Positions 22,447 through 34,217 of a stretch of 64,000 bases of DNA are shown here, one piece after another. Under the pieces are notes generated by a model. The model made no database searches. It was given only the letters and a program-made list of their open reading frames with translations, and was not told where the DNA came from. The DNA is from Brachionus rotundiformis. Taxonomy: Eukaryota; Rotifera; Eurotatoria; Ploima; Brachionidae. The first letter of the stretch is position 1. Every line of letters begins with the position of its first letter. The DNA lies in assembly GCA_016802295.1 (NCBI GenBank), contig JAESIW010000137.1:2099318-2163317 (forward strand), in the 5' to 3' direction. Both the position numbers and the translations under genes were made by a program.

Positions 22447-25400
22447 ATGTTTAATAAAATACTAGGAAAAAAAGAAACTCCGCAAAAAGTTAATTTGAAT
22501 AAACTTTTTATTTTAAATGAAAATACAATTTAATCTAGGATCAAAGAAAGCCAGTCAAAAAAACAGATAATTCACCATCACATGTAAATTAATCCAATTC
22601 AAAAATACAACATATAAAACTATAAATATTTAATATTTAAAGGGCTTTATTTGTCCAATTTGCCATTTAAATTTCGAAAATCAAGATGTTTTATTTAACC
22701 ATTATTCAAATATACATCAAAATAATGAAGCAGATAACTCTCTTAACGACGAGGAAACACTTGATAAATCTTCTTTAAATACTACAGCCGAAGCCGTATA
22801 TTTATCTAACTAATTAAAAGCAATTAAAATTTTAATCATTTTTACAGTTATTAAAAAGAATTTCAATTTCTGCAAATGTGACCTCAGATGCAGAATCCAT
22901 CCAAGACAATCGGTCAATTTTAAGCTTTAATAATGAAATATCTAGTCAGAAGGAACATATACTTGAGCGCGAAATTGCGCACCTAAAAGAAAAGTTAATT
23001 CTAGAAGAGCAATCAAAGCTTACAGGTATAGTCATAAATATCTTAAATTTGTATATTTATGTATGTAAATTATCTTTAGTTAACTATGAGCTGAATCAAC
23101 GAATAGAGGATTTAAATGAAAAAAATAAAAAATTAACAAACGAAAAGTTGAAAATTGAGGAAGAATTTAAATTAAGTGTAATTGTCTTTTATTTGAATAA
23201 ATTTAAATTTTCAAAATTATTTTCTTTACTTTTATTAAAGCTGATAGAGTTGGATAAAATTAAACAAGAAAATGAAGAAAATAACTCAATTAGAGCAAAT
23301 CTTTCACAAATACAAGTTTTATTTTTTAATTTAATTTTTTTTCTAATGCTGTATAATTTAAATTAAAAGGAAGAATTTGTCAATAAATGTCAGAAAATTT
23401 CTAATCTCGAAAAAGAACTAGAGCTTCGACCAACAGTTGATGATCTGAATGTTCTTAAAAAAGAGATTGTCCAGGTTCAAGAATTATCTGAACTGATCGT
23501 AAAAGATAAAGAAAATCAGATCAAGCAGCTATCTAAAGAAAATCAAAACCTTAGCAGCAAAATTGAAAAGTGACTAAAAAAAATTGACTATAAAAAAGTA
23601 TAATTTTTTAAAAGAATGGACGAGCAAATCAAACAATCAAATTCCGAAAAAAAAAGTGATTCAGAAAAGTGAAAAAAACTTTAAAATTTTGTCTTTTAGC
23701 ATAAAAATTTAAAATTAAATTAAGATATGACGAAAAATGTGTTGAATTAGAGGAAAGTGTAAAAAAATTTGAACAGGTAATTTAATTAGAATTTAAATTT
23801 GCAAAAAAATTAAATATAAAAAGCTAGAAAGAGAAAGAAATGGAAAAATCAGCTATGACTAGAAAAGAACAAATTGAGAAACTAAAACGAGACTTGGAAG
23901 AGATAAATAGGAAATTCGTTGATATGAAAAGCGACTGTGACTTAAAGACTAAACAAATTGAGAATTATGTCACACAAATCAAAGAAATGGACCAAGAAAA
24001 AGCTCAACTAGCCGAGAACATTACTCAGCTCGAAGAAAAAAAGGCTGAATTAATGAACAAATTGATCAATTCTGAAACAAAAAATGAATCTGAAAATGAA
24101 TTAGCTGATCTTATTAAGGTAAGCAAACTTGGTATTTTTTAAAACGAATTAAAATTTTTAGAGTATCTAAATAATAAAACTTCTTGTAGAAAAAAGAAGA
24201 ATTTGAAAACGAGTTGATAAAACTGCGAACCAAAGTACAAAGTTTAAGTGACGAAAAATCAGAATGGCTTGATGAAAAAGTATTCAAATTAAAAATTAAA
24301 TTATTTACAAAATTAAATTTTTCAGAATAAATATTTGGAAACAATCAAAAATTTTAAAGCTGAAGTTGCCGATTTAAAAAAAATTAATAGCGAATTTGAA
24401 AGCAGTAAGTGTAATTTTGAATTAGAAAAGGTAATTAGTTTACATAATATTTATTCGCTTAATGAAAAAATTTTTTTAAGTCAAATTTTCAGGCTTTGAT
24501 TGATGAAATCAAAAAAGAAAAATCTGTTTTGGAAGAAAAATTAAATGAAAAACAAAATTTGATTGAAAATTTAAAAAATAATGAAGTATTTACAATTAAA
24601 AATTATCAATTATACAAAATAAGAGTTTAAATTTTAGAGCTCTTTGACAGATAAGAACACATCCTTGCAAAATGAGAAAGAATCGATAGCAAAGAGCTTA
24701 GATGAGCTAAAATCAAATATTGATTTAAAAGATGAGAAAATTAAAGAATTGGAATCTTTGGATGACTTAAAATGCCAAGAATTGGAAAAACAAAATACAC
24801 AGATTAACCAACTAAATGAAAATATCAAAATTTTAAATGAGTCAAAAACCGATATGGAGAATAAAATACAAAATTTGGATAATCAGCTAAACAAAATTGA
24901 TACTGACAACCAAACTAAAGAACAAAAAATAAATGATTTGGAAGAACAAAAGCTTAAAATGGAACATTTGGTAAATCAAAAAGACTCAGAAATCAAAAAA
25001 TTAGAAACAAAGATTGTAAATAGACCTCATGAATAAAAAAAAAAATTTAAATTAAAAATTAATAAAAAGGAAACATTTTTGTCTAAAAATTCTGAATTAT
25101 CTAATGAAGTTTTATCACTTAATAAAATAATTCAAGAATTAAATTCATCTATTGCCGAAAATCATTCAAAAAATCAACAAGTTATCGCTGAATTTGAAGA
25201 GAACGTCGATAAATTAAACTTGGCAATAAATGAAAAAAATAAAGAACTGAATTCAGCTTTGGAAAAACAAGTAGCATAGTTAAATTTAAACTATTAAAGA
25301 AATTATATTTAATTTTAAGAACGCGTTGATTGAGGAAGTAAATTCATTAAAAATTAAAGCTAGTGAATCAGCTCAATCTGAATCAGCTTTAAAAGAACAA

Positions 25401-26711
25401 AATATAGTTCTCAAGTCGGAGAAGGATCAGCTTATTTTAAATTTAGAGCAAAAACAGGAAGAACTGAACAAAACAAAAGATCAAAATGTGAGTTGATTCT
25501 TAAAATTGTTGACTGAATTTAATAAAAAATTATTTAAAAAATCTAAGGAGCAAAAAAAACTTGAGATTAAAGAGCTGAAAAGAACAATCGAACAACTTGA
25601 GTCATCAATTGAAGATTTTAAGTCTTTTAGTGACAAAATTAAAGCCGATTTAGATAAAAATATTGGTGAACTTGAGAGCCAAAAGAAACAAAAAGTACGC
25701 TTGTCAAGTTATTTATAATTTTGCCAATTTTAAATATTCAAGGATGACGCTATGGGACAGCTTTCAGAATCTAATTCCAAAATAGAAGAGCTGGTTCAAA
25801 AAGAAAATACTTTCAACAAAAAAATAAATGATCTTGAGACAGATATTACTGAGCTGAAATCCATTGAACAAAAATTAAGAGCTCAATTAGATATTTCAGA
25901 AGAAGATATGATTAAAAAGAATGCGGAAATATTTAAAATACAAAAATTAAATGAAGAAATGGACATTCGAATGAAAGAATTAGATAAACGAAATGAAAAA
26001 TTATCACTGGAAAATGAGGAAATAAAGATTGAAAGGGACGATTGTGACAAAATGCGCCTTGATTTCATTAAAAGACACGAAATTCAATCCAAGGCTCTGA
26101 ATCAAAATTTAGCTAATTTGAGAAATGAACTTAGACAACATAATGATAAAATAATTCAACTTAATAAGGATTTAGATGTTGCCAAAGGAAGCAATCTGGA
26201 ATTGGAGGCCAATTTAAGCAATTTGACAGAAGAAAGAAATCAATTACTTAATCGTTGCTTGGAAGCAGAAAAAATTTGTGAAAATTTCAAAATTCAAAAT
26301 GTCGAGTACAAGCGAAAATTGGAGGATACTCAAGCAGCTTTGCACGAATTGGGACGCGAGCACCAGACCCTACAAGTAAAAATTATAAAAAAATTCCAAT
26401 TAATTTGATTTTTAATTGTTATTTTTAATGTAAGGTATTGAATCATAGAAAAAGTAACTATAAATGGGTAGATGATAGTCTTGTCAACGATTGTACCCAA
26501 TGTAAAAAAATTTTCTCTGTTACTTACAGAAAAGTAATTTAATAAAATAATATATAATAAAATAGTTGATAAATATTAAATTTAAAAGCATCATTGTCGT
26601 AATTGTGGCCAAGTTTTTTGTCACGAATGTTCTGATTTTACCGCCCAGGTTTCCTCAAGCAAGAAACCACAGCGAGTTTGCAAAGCTTGCCATCTAGAAC
26701 TAAATCAATAA
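22447..26711 (+). CDS. EEA1: EEA1-type early endosome tether (C2H2, coiled coil, FYVE)
   Basis: Twenty exons: 22447-22488, 22539-22583, 22643-22795, 22848-23025, 23080-23177, 23241-23315, 23370-23569, 23615-23668, 23725-23776, 23828-24118, 24190-24279, 24326-24430, 24493-24585, 24638-25015, 25070-25270, 25320-25487, 25548-25694, 25743-26375, 26435-26533, 26589-26711; 1074 aa in one frame. The N-terminus (MFNKILGKK) resembles vertebrate EEA1. A C2H2 finger (C33, C36, H49, H54) is the Rab5-binding site in EEA1. About 900 residues of Glu/Lys/Asn-rich heptad coiled coil follow. The FYVE domain (residues about 1012-1070) has WVDD, RKHHCRNCG and RVC, the PI3P-binding set, with paired cysteines beginning at C1021/C1024. 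Expected role: tethering early endosomes. It is shorter than human EEA1 (about 1400 aa), with the difference in the coiled coil. Several introns are only 45-55 bp. Confidence 0.93.
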
Positions 26712-26946
26712 ATTTGTTATCTTTGTTTTTTTTTAACTCATTTTGTATTTGTTTTTTAGATTAGCATTTTAATTTTTAGATTATGATATTTCAGAAACGT
26801 TGATAAACCATAATCATTCTATTAATCGCACTTGTTCATGTTAAATATTTTATACTTATTTAAATTTTAAAATGAAATAAACTCATAAATACCAATTTAA
26901 GTTTTATTCTGAATCTTTTCCAAACATAATTTAGATGTAAATTGGC

Positions 26947-26953
26947 AAAAAAA
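26947..26953 (-). terminator. Pol III terminator of tRNA-Gln
   Basis: Seven consecutive T on the transcribed strand, starting 3 nt after the discriminator base of the minus-strand tRNA-Gln gene. Confidence 0.8.
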
Positions 26954-26955
26954 TT

Positions 26956-27027
26956 AGGTCCTACCGAGACTCGAACTCGGATTGCTGGATTCAGAGTCCA
27001 GAGTGATAACCATTACACCATAGAACC
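26956..27027 (-). tRNA. tRNA-Gln (anticodon CUG)
   Basis: On the minus strand a full cloverleaf can be drawn: 7-bp acceptor stem GGTTCTA/TAGGACC with one G-T pair, A-box TGGTGTAATGG, anticodon loop CTCTGAA with anticodon CTG, B-box GTTCGAGTC and discriminator T. It closely matches animal tRNA-Gln. There is no intron. A run of seven T follows on the transcribed strand (plus-strand A-run 26947-26953), a Pol III terminator. Confidence 0.97.
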
Positions 27028-27497
27028 TTATTAATCAAATCCGATTTAAATTTATCTCTAAATAAGAACTCATTAATTAATTTTTCTGGTCAAAGTAGTT
27101 AAGTTTATAATTTTGTTCAAGTGAAAAAAAATTAAAATTAAGTCTATCAATAAAGCTGTTAGACATAGGAAGAAAACATTTTATAACAGGTAGAAGGCAA
27201 TTTTGAATTTAAAAAGCTTTTTCTTATGTAACAATAAAAAATGCTCAAAGAAAATAAAATTATCTTTTAAAAACACTTAAAAGTAAATAAAAAGAAATCT
27301 TTTAAATTCACCAGCCCTCATGCGCAATTAATTCATGCCTTTTTAATTTTCAATTGAGGTTCTTATTAAAATAGTGATTTAAGCAAATAAACTTAAATCA
27401 ATTGAATTTTTAAAATATTTTCTTTTCGAAATAAAATTAAAAATAATTTTTCAAGAAACTTTTCTTTCCAAAATAGAAAACTCCATAAAAAATCAAT
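27028..27497. other. Spacer between tRNA-Gln and the F-box/WD40 gene
   Basis: About 470 bp of AT-rich sequence. It must contain the tRNA upstream region and the F-box gene promoter. No clear core promoter element can be told from the background. Confidence 0.5.
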
Positions 27498-30400
27498 ATG
27501 TTTTTAAATCAAGTTTCAAGTAGCTCGGATAAGAATATGAGTCTTGTTATACGCAACGAAATCACTGAGTACAATCAAATAGGATTTTAATTAAACATAA
27601 ATTCATTTATTAATTAATTTAAAATAAAGTATTCAAGATTGTTTGGATTTATTAGCAAAACATATTCTCAATGTCACATTTAAACAAGTAAGACAATTTA
27701 ATAGAATTGTTAAAATTAATAATAATTCTTAAGGCTGAAGAATTACTCGAAAAAATAATAGACAATTCTAATCAAAATCAAATTGAATTTTTGTATACCA
27801 TTTTGCAGCCATTGTCACATAGAGATTTTTTCTACAATGCCCAGTTTAAATATCCAGGATTTCATTTTCAAAAGATAAGTACTCCTTTTACAAGAAAATC
27901 AGTAAATAATAATTAAAAAAAATAAACGAAATAATAAAATTTATTTATTTATTAAGAAAAAAAAAAGAAGATATACAAGTGCTCATATTTTAAAAAAACA
28001 AGATGCCTGGCTGATAAATAAAGACTACCAAGTCGAGTAATATTTAAAAGTTTAAATTTAAAAAGATAAAATTAAAATTTTAATAGCGAGAAAATTTGCA
28101 GGTCACAAGAAAAAGAATGCTCAATTTTACCTAAAGTGCAGCCTCCTAAATTACCCAATATCATCACAAATAATGAGAAAATAACAATTGATAGCATTTC
28201 TCCACAGTATTTATTTTAAAATACTGTTTTAAAAAAAAGAAAGATAATGATTATTTTAGATTAGTCAAACTTCCTGTCATAATCAATCGATCAAATATAA
28301 AGGAGTCACGAAAATTAACTTATTTTAAGAAGGTAGATTTTTAATATTTATTTTAAAATGTTTAGTAATAATTTTAAATATTAAAATTTAGACATTTGAA
28401 TCAAAAGATAATATCAATCTAAAAGAATTTGAAACTAAATTATTAATTAAATTGTATGGAGATGAATTAAATGGTAATTCTAATTTAAACAATTTATTTT
28501 TTATAAAGTAGATTTTGAATAGACTATGAAAAAAATTCTTTTTTGCGGATTTTGATTGCTCAACTAGACCCTAGATTTCAATATTTTCTACTTAGCCTTA
28601 TCCATGTAAGGATCAGTTAAATTTTATCACTTAATATAAGTTAATTTTAGGTGAGAAAATATCGAGACTTTATTTATCTTTTACCTGAGAGCATTTCTTT
28701 GAAAATTTTGGGATTTTTGCGGATAAATGATTTGTTAAAAGCTGCTTTGGTGTCAAAAAATTGGACTAGACTTTGCAAATCAGATAAATTATGGAAGCCA
28801 AAATGCTTAAACCAAATAATGGGTTGTTTTTTAATCAGAAAAAATACCTAAATATTTACATATTGTTTATTAGATTTAGCGAATTTAGTAAATGAAGATC
28901 GAATAACTGATTGGAAAAAAATTTTCAAAAGTATAAAGATATTAAGAAAACATTGGACCTCGGGTAACTACAAACTGACCGTATACAGAGGTCATTCACA
29001 AGAGTAAGCATATTTAACTAAGATAATACTCAAACTCAAACTTCTTAGAGACAAAGAGAATATTTGAAAATAATTTATCTTATTAAATATTGACAATATT
29101 TGGGCCCATTATTATTTTAGATAATTTTTGAAAAGCTTAAATTGTGTTTAAATCAAAAAAATCTTTTTACTAACATTTAAAGGATATCCTTGTGAAAAAA
29201 TCTAGTTTTTAATTTGGAAACCAAATTTTGGTTAAAATTAGCAAACTTTGCATGTTCTTAGCATTTTGCTAATGTCAAATCGACGCTTCAATTAAATAAC
29301 TTTGAGTTTTTGCGTTTTTATTAAATAATTTATAGGAAAATTGTATTAAAATTAAAACTGAGCAACCAAATATAAAAATTTTAATTTTTTATCATGAATT
29401 TTTGTTTTATATTATTTATTGTGTTAATATCTAAGTCTATTGTATGTTATCCATCTATTTCACTTACTAGTAAATTAAACAAGAGCAGCCTAAACTTAGA
29501 TTCTAACTTGAGTAGACCGGGCAGAATTGCTTCTGATGAATCTGAAAGGAAAGTAATGATGACAAGTACAATACCAGCTACCACTGGAGATCATGGATCA
29601 ACTAATTCAGAAAAAAAAACTGAAAACTTTTCGTCCCATCCAGGCGATCACTCTGCTCGACCTCCTTCATACCAACTTCAACTGCACATGTATTCATACA
29701 AACCGAAAACTTTTCACTTATTTGCCAAAGAATTGGGAGTTAAAAAAATACTAATAGGAGTGGAATACACCGAAAAGGGACCTTATGACAGATATATTGT
29801 CCGTATAAGGTACCATGGCCATGAGGAATACACAACTAATAAAATGAAAATACACAAAAACGAGACCAATGAGTTAATTTTGAACAAATTTCTTGACGCC
29901 CAGTACATAGTTTGTGTGACTTTATTTTCATTAAGTGCTCCGGAATATCCGCCAATAAGCACCAGTGATATGTGTGTAGATGTAACTTCTGGTGAAGCAC
30001 CGCACATTGGTAGTCATAAAAGTGCCACAGGTCTTTTATCTCCTTTATTAGTCGCTGTAGCTGCTGTTTTGCTTGCATGCATAGCAATTGGTCAAAATTT
30101 AAAAGATTTATACAACCAGAGAAAAAAAAACCAACAAATAACAGCTGACTCAACTAAACAAGATATGAAAAAATCCAAGACTAAAGCTAAATTTGAAGCA
30201 TTGATGCGGCTGCCTGAAGATCCAAAGATGCAAGCAGCAGCACAAAAATGTCAGATAGTAGAAAATAAATCTTTTGACGACTTGAACGATCCGTGCTATG
30301 AACAATTAGATAATACAAAAAGATATAGTATTGGTGAATTGGGAGATTTGGATCAGATAAGACAAGCTAGTCGGCTAAATAGTATTGATTTAACAAGCTT

Positions 30401-31561
30401 AAAATCAATTGATTATCATCTTTCTTGTAGAAAAAATTCAGTTAATTAAAATTAAATTTTATTTTCTAATGGTCAATTGTTAGATTTTTAAATAATAAAA
30501 TATTTATAAGTTTGAGTTTGAGTTTTTATTAAACTATCTATCTAATTAGGAATAAAATTTTGCTTAAGGGTTTTGTCTTTGACTGTAGACGGAGATCATC
30601 TAGCAAGTGGGTGCAAAGATGCAACAATCAAGATTTGGAATTTAACTACTGGTAAAATAAAGCAAACTTTAAATGGCCATTCACGCGGAATATGGTGTCT
30701 AAAATTTATCACAAAATATCTTCTTTGTAGTGGATCGTATGACTGTACAATAAAAATCTGGAATTTGAAAGATGGGACATGCTCTAGAACTCTTGATTCT
30801 CACAGTGGCCCTGTATGGTCGTTGGTCAAATGTGACTATTTTTTGGTATCGGCATCGCAAGATAGAACTGTGAGTCTTTATTGAGATTTAAAGCAGATAA
30901 AGCATCTTGATTTTAAGGCCATTGTCTGGAACTTAAAAGATTGTGATAAAATCAAAAGACTTGTGGGTCATAGAGGAGCCATATTTTGTGTAGATGCCAA
31001 AAAAGATTTAGTTGTAACTGGCTCATCGGACAAGGTAATTTCAAAAAAAAAAATTTCTTGAAAATTTAAAGTCATTCGATTTTTGAGTTTGTTAAATTAT
31101 GGAACATAAACACTGGTGAATGTCTTAAAAGTATCCAAGTGGATCAAGTCGATGGTGTTTCATCTATTTCTTTAAGTAACAATTACATTGCATGTGCATG
31201 CAAGCAAACAATAACTCTTTGGAAAATTGGATTTGAATACAAATTTGAATTGGTTCGCGAGTATAAAGAGCACTTTAAAAAAATAGAATCTATTCAACTT
31301 TTGAGTACAAATTGGAGAAACAAAGAATTGCTAATCGTTTCTGGCGGAAAAGATGGTCTGGTAAAATTTTGGAATTCTAATGAGTAAATAATAAAAAAAA
31401 AAACAACTAAAATTTATAATTTTTTTTCTTAAAACAGATCAAAAAGTATTCACACATTTGATAACCATAATTCCAAACCAGTGAACTGTGTTTATTTTGA
31501 TGAATTCAAAATTATAACCTCATCTTCAGATAAAACATTAAAACAATTGAATTTTATTTAA
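27498..31561 (+). CDS. F-box and WD40-repeat protein (SCF substrate adaptor)
   Basis: Fourteen exons: 27498-27568, 27630-27687, 27734-27901, 27957-28036, 28087-28206, 28260-28332, 28392-28473, 28523-28605, 28651-28822, 28874-29003, 30569-30869, 30918-31034, 31088-31383, 31438-31561; 624 aa in one frame. An F-box lies near residues 253-295 (LLPESISLKILGFL...VSKNW...LW). Seven WD40 blades fill the C-terminal half, with typical SGSxDxTIKIW ends; blade 5 is degenerate. Known FBXW proteins use the F-box to bind Skp1 in an SCF ubiquitin ligase and the propeller to hold the substrate. The N-terminal region (QIEFLYTIL..HRDFF) resembles the helical segment before the F-box in other FBXW proteins. I cannot fix the subfamily. 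Intron 10 (29004-30568) holds a whole other gene on the same strand. The stop codon overlaps a poly(A) signal at 31561-31566. Confidence 0.88.
29394..30449 (+). CDS. Intronless single-pass membrane protein nested in the F-box/WD40 gene
   Basis: 351 aa with no intron, lying entirely inside intron 10 of the F-box/WD40 gene on the same strand. Residues 1-18 form a signal peptide. A Ser/Thr-rich stretch (20-90) is followed by a beta-rich region (about 93-200) whose spacing (YIVRIRYHG ... DAQYIVCVTLFS) resembles a fibronectin type III domain, then a membrane helix at about 213-233 and a basic juxtamembrane segment (NQRKKNQQ). The cytosolic tail of about 115 residues contains SIGELGDL and NDPCYEQL, the latter a possible Tyr-phosphorylation or PTB-type site. 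It is probably a type I surface receptor or adhesion protein. Its own AATAAA at 30494-30499 lies inside the host intron. No orthologue recognised. Confidence 0.8.
   Translation: MNFCFILFIVLISKSIVCYPSISLTSKLNKSSLNLDSNLSRPGRIASDESERKVMMTSTIPATTGDHGSTNSEKKTENFSSHPGDHSARPPSYQLQLHMYSYKPKTFHLFAKELGVKKILIGVEYTEKGPYDRYIVRIRYHGHEEYTTNKMKIHKNETNELILNKFLDAQYIVCVTLFSLSAPEYPPISTSDMCVDVTSGEAPHIGSHKSATGLLSPLLVAVAAVLLACIAIGQNLKDLYNQRKKNQQITADSTKQDMKKSKTKAKFEALMRLPEDPKMQAAAQKCQIVENKSFDDLNDPCYEQLDNTKRYSIGELGDLDQIRQASRLNSIDLTSLKSIDYHLSCRKNSVN
30494..30499 (+). promoter_or_regulatory. Poly(A) signal of the nested membrane-protein gene
   Basis: AATAAA 45 nt after the nested gene's stop and about 70 nt before the F-box gene's exon 11. 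If the host transcript used it, the F-box protein would lose all WD40 blades. Confidence 0.5.
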
Positions 31562-31574
31562 ATAAAAATTTATT
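31561..31574. promoter_or_regulatory. Two opposed poly(A) signals between convergent genes
   Basis: AATAAA at 31561-31566 (plus) starts on the last base of the F-box/WD40 stop codon. TTTATT at 31569-31574 is AATAAA on the minus strand, 13 nt past the LANCL3 stop. Both lie inside the 25-bp gap, so cleavage 10-30 nt downstream would fall in the partner's last exon. Confidence 0.6.
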
Positions 31575-31586
31575 TTAAAAAATTGA

Positions 31587-33009
31587 TTAAAAGATAGGTA
31601 TTAATGGAAATTCTGCGTTTTGAGGGTTAAGTAAATCGCTAATAAAGCAAACAGTACCAGCAAGACCTTCAAACAAACTAAAAGGTGAATCGGGCACTCG
31701 AGCCTCATCTTTAAATTCTTTTGTACTTAAGAACTCTGCAAATTTTCCTGCTCTGTACAAATATTTCTGGTCGTTGGTCAAACGATACAAAATTAAAAAT
31801 GTATAACCATTACCAGCAATGCCATGACATATTCCTGGACCTTTTCTAAGTAGCCCATACTTCCATATGAGCTCTCCACATTTAACACAAGAATTTAAAT
31901 ATTTTTGGTCCTTATAATGTAGATAGGCTTTTGCCATTAGGAATATTACGCCACCTGCTCCATGACACCAGTGAATTCTCTCTTGGCTGTCATGTCTTGG
32001 TTTTATGTGGCTTATTTCATCCATTGCTGTTGGAAAATTTCCATTTGGTTTCTGTAATGAAAGAATAAAATCAACCGATCGCTTTACATATAGATCTGCT
32101 TCTGGATGCTGAGCCAAATATTGTGGAAAGCTAAGCAAAATCTGCAAGATACCTGACAAACCATGGGCTGCGCCTAGCAAAAAAGGATTAGAAAAATAAA
32201 ATTAGCCTTTTCCTACCTAAATATTCAGTGTCATGATAAGCGTACATTAAAGGACTGGGAGAATTGATTTTATTCGAATATAGACATCCTGATCTAATAA
32301 TTGAATTACAAATTCGATCAATTTCGAATTTGGGTAAAATCTATTTATGCTTAATTTGAATAAAGTTAAAATTAAAAATTAGAATAGAATACCTCAGTAA
32401 CAAAATATTTCTTAATCAAAAGAAGCCCACTGAAATTATTAAATAAATTAGATAAACAATTTTCTTGTATTTTATTTACCAAAGATATCCTGCCCTTCCA
32501 ACAAAAAGCTCGTCTGATCCATTAGGCAAAAAGTCTATTTGCTCACACACTCTGGCTAAATTAACATAATGTTGAGCATAACGTTGAGCATGATTTTCTT
32601 CGCCAAGTATCTTGGAGGCAATGTAGCCCATGATATATAGACCACCTTTGCCAGATAAAAAAGCGACGTCTTTTGTACCAGAATATGGATTCATTTCGAC
32701 ATATTCTTCATTCGCAGCCATACAACTTTTAACATAATGCTTTAGCTGATGGCTATTATTTTCAAATTGATTATTTGATAATAATTTGTAGCACATAAAT
32801 ACAAGACCCAAATTTCCAGTGTATACTTTGCCATTACAGTATTTGGAACTCGATTTTGGTTTTAGATGAAATAAACATTCGGAAACTTTTTCTTCCATGT
32901 ATTCTTTACAATAGTTTTTATCAATTAAATCTTCAGCTGATACATTTTGAGAAGGCTTGAAATCAGAATACAAGTTGGAAAAGTACCGAACAGAGTTTTT
33001 GCTGTGCAT
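31587..33009 (-). CDS. LANCL3: LanC-like protein 3
   Basis: Four exons on the minus strand: 33009-32480, 32429-32393, 32340-32217, 32173-31587; 425 aa (human LANCL3 about 420). LanC-like proteins share the alpha/alpha-barrel of bacterial lanthionine cyclases. Here the zinc ligands are present: C300 (WCHG), C346 and H347 (ICHG). Segments that point to LANCL3 rather than LANCL1/2 are GSDELFVGRAGYL, LMYAYHDTEYLGAAHGLS and the ending AEFPLIPIF. Family members bind zinc; LANCL1/2 add glutathione to dehydroamino acids in damaged proteins, while the role of LANCL3 is less clear. The ATG at 33009 opens an unbroken frame. The gene converges on the F-box/WD40 gene with 25 bp between stop codons. Confidence 0.92.
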
Positions 33010-33385
33010 TTTAAAAAGTTATTTAATTATCTTAATAAATAATCTAAATATTTTAGTAAAGACATAATTTATTTTATTTTTTATTAAAATTATAATCTGA
33101 TATTTAAATTTCAATTTTTGAAAAATTAAAAATTAAAATTTTCCAAGCCAATTCTTTATTAGTGAAAAGGGATGAATGTAAATAACCGCTTGTTGAAATA
33201 ATCATTTTCTTCTTTAATTAGAAAGGCATTTCTTAAATTAACACAAACAATTTTTATTTCTAAATAATTATTTTTAGCTAAAAATTTAGAATTATAATTT
33301 TATCATTGAGCATAAAAATATTTGATGTGCTTAATAGTAGAAATTTTGAAGTGAAAAATAGTTTTTCTTTAAATTATACAATAGA
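33010..33385. other. Spacer between LANCL3 and tRNA-Thr
   Basis: AT-rich, no gene seen. It must hold the LANCL3 promoter region (minus strand) and the 5' flank of the tRNA. Confidence 0.5.
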
Positions 33386-33458
33386 GGCGCCGTGGCTTAG
33401 TGGCTAAAGCGCCTGTCTAGTAAACAGGAGATCCCGGGTTCGATTCCCGGCGGTGCCT
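33386..33458 (+). tRNA. tRNA-Thr (anticodon AGU)
   Basis: A complete cloverleaf: acceptor stem GGCGCCG/CGGTGCC, A-box TGGCTTAGTGG, anticodon stem CCTGT/ACAGG with loop CTAGTAA (anticodon AGT), and B-box GGTTCGATTCC. It closely matches animal tRNA-Thr(AGU). There is no intron. A T-run at 33458-33463 terminates Pol III. Confidence 0.97.
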
Positions 33459-33463
33459 TTTTT
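33458..33463 (+). terminator. Pol III terminator of tRNA-Thr
   Basis: A run of six T starts at the discriminator position of the tRNA-Thr gene. Confidence 0.8.
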
Positions 33464-34217
33464 CCAAATATTTCGCTTGGTTAATAAATTATTATTAACC
33501 GTAACAAAAAAAAACAAGTTATCTTTTCGATTAAACAAACAAAAAATGTTGAGATTTTTTTAAAATTTTTATTAATGAAAAATTATATTTATATTAAATT
33601 TTAAACTGATTAAATTAAATTTGTTAAATTGTTTATTATCATCATAAATCATAATCATTAACAATACAAACATTTGCCTCAAAAAAAAAAAGAAACACAT
33701 CAATCTATTAAGGAAAGATTATATTTGAATTGTTTGTTTAAACAAAATTATAGGAAGCTAAAATTTCGAAACAAAAAAATAAATTTTTAAATCCTCTTGG
33801 GAGACAGTAAATAAACAAAGTTTAAAAAAAGAAAATGACCTGACATTGCCAGATCACATTTCTTTTTTTTTCCATTTAGTAAATAGATTAAAATAATCTT
33901 GTTTTATTCAATCTGTTTAATTCTCGTTAAAAATAAATTTTAAAATATTTGTACTAAATATCATCCCAAAAAGAAAATACACACAATAAAAGAAAAAAAG
34001 ATTTAGCGTTAGGAGCTAATAGCTGACATAGCATAGTCTAAACATTTAACATTATTCGATTTATTTCTATTTCTAGTCTAATCTAAAATCTCCTTTCACC
34101 TCCAAGACCATTTTGGTAATAAATAGATTTTATAAATTTTTATTAAATTCCAGTTGTTTAAAAGAGAAAAAAAAATACGAAAAAAGACATTTAAAATTTA
34201 GAAATTAAAAACTTGAT
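33459..34217. other. Spacer / 3' flank of beta-spectrin
   Basis: AT-rich, no gene seen. It includes the 3' UTR of the minus-strand spectrin gene. No open frame with protein-like composition on either strand. Confidence 0.5.

Noticed and set aside
28506..28522. First AG after the exon 7 donor of the F-box gene
   Set aside because: Using the AAAG at about 28508 brings an immediate in-frame stop; the AG at 28521-28522 restores a frame that runs into the F-box.
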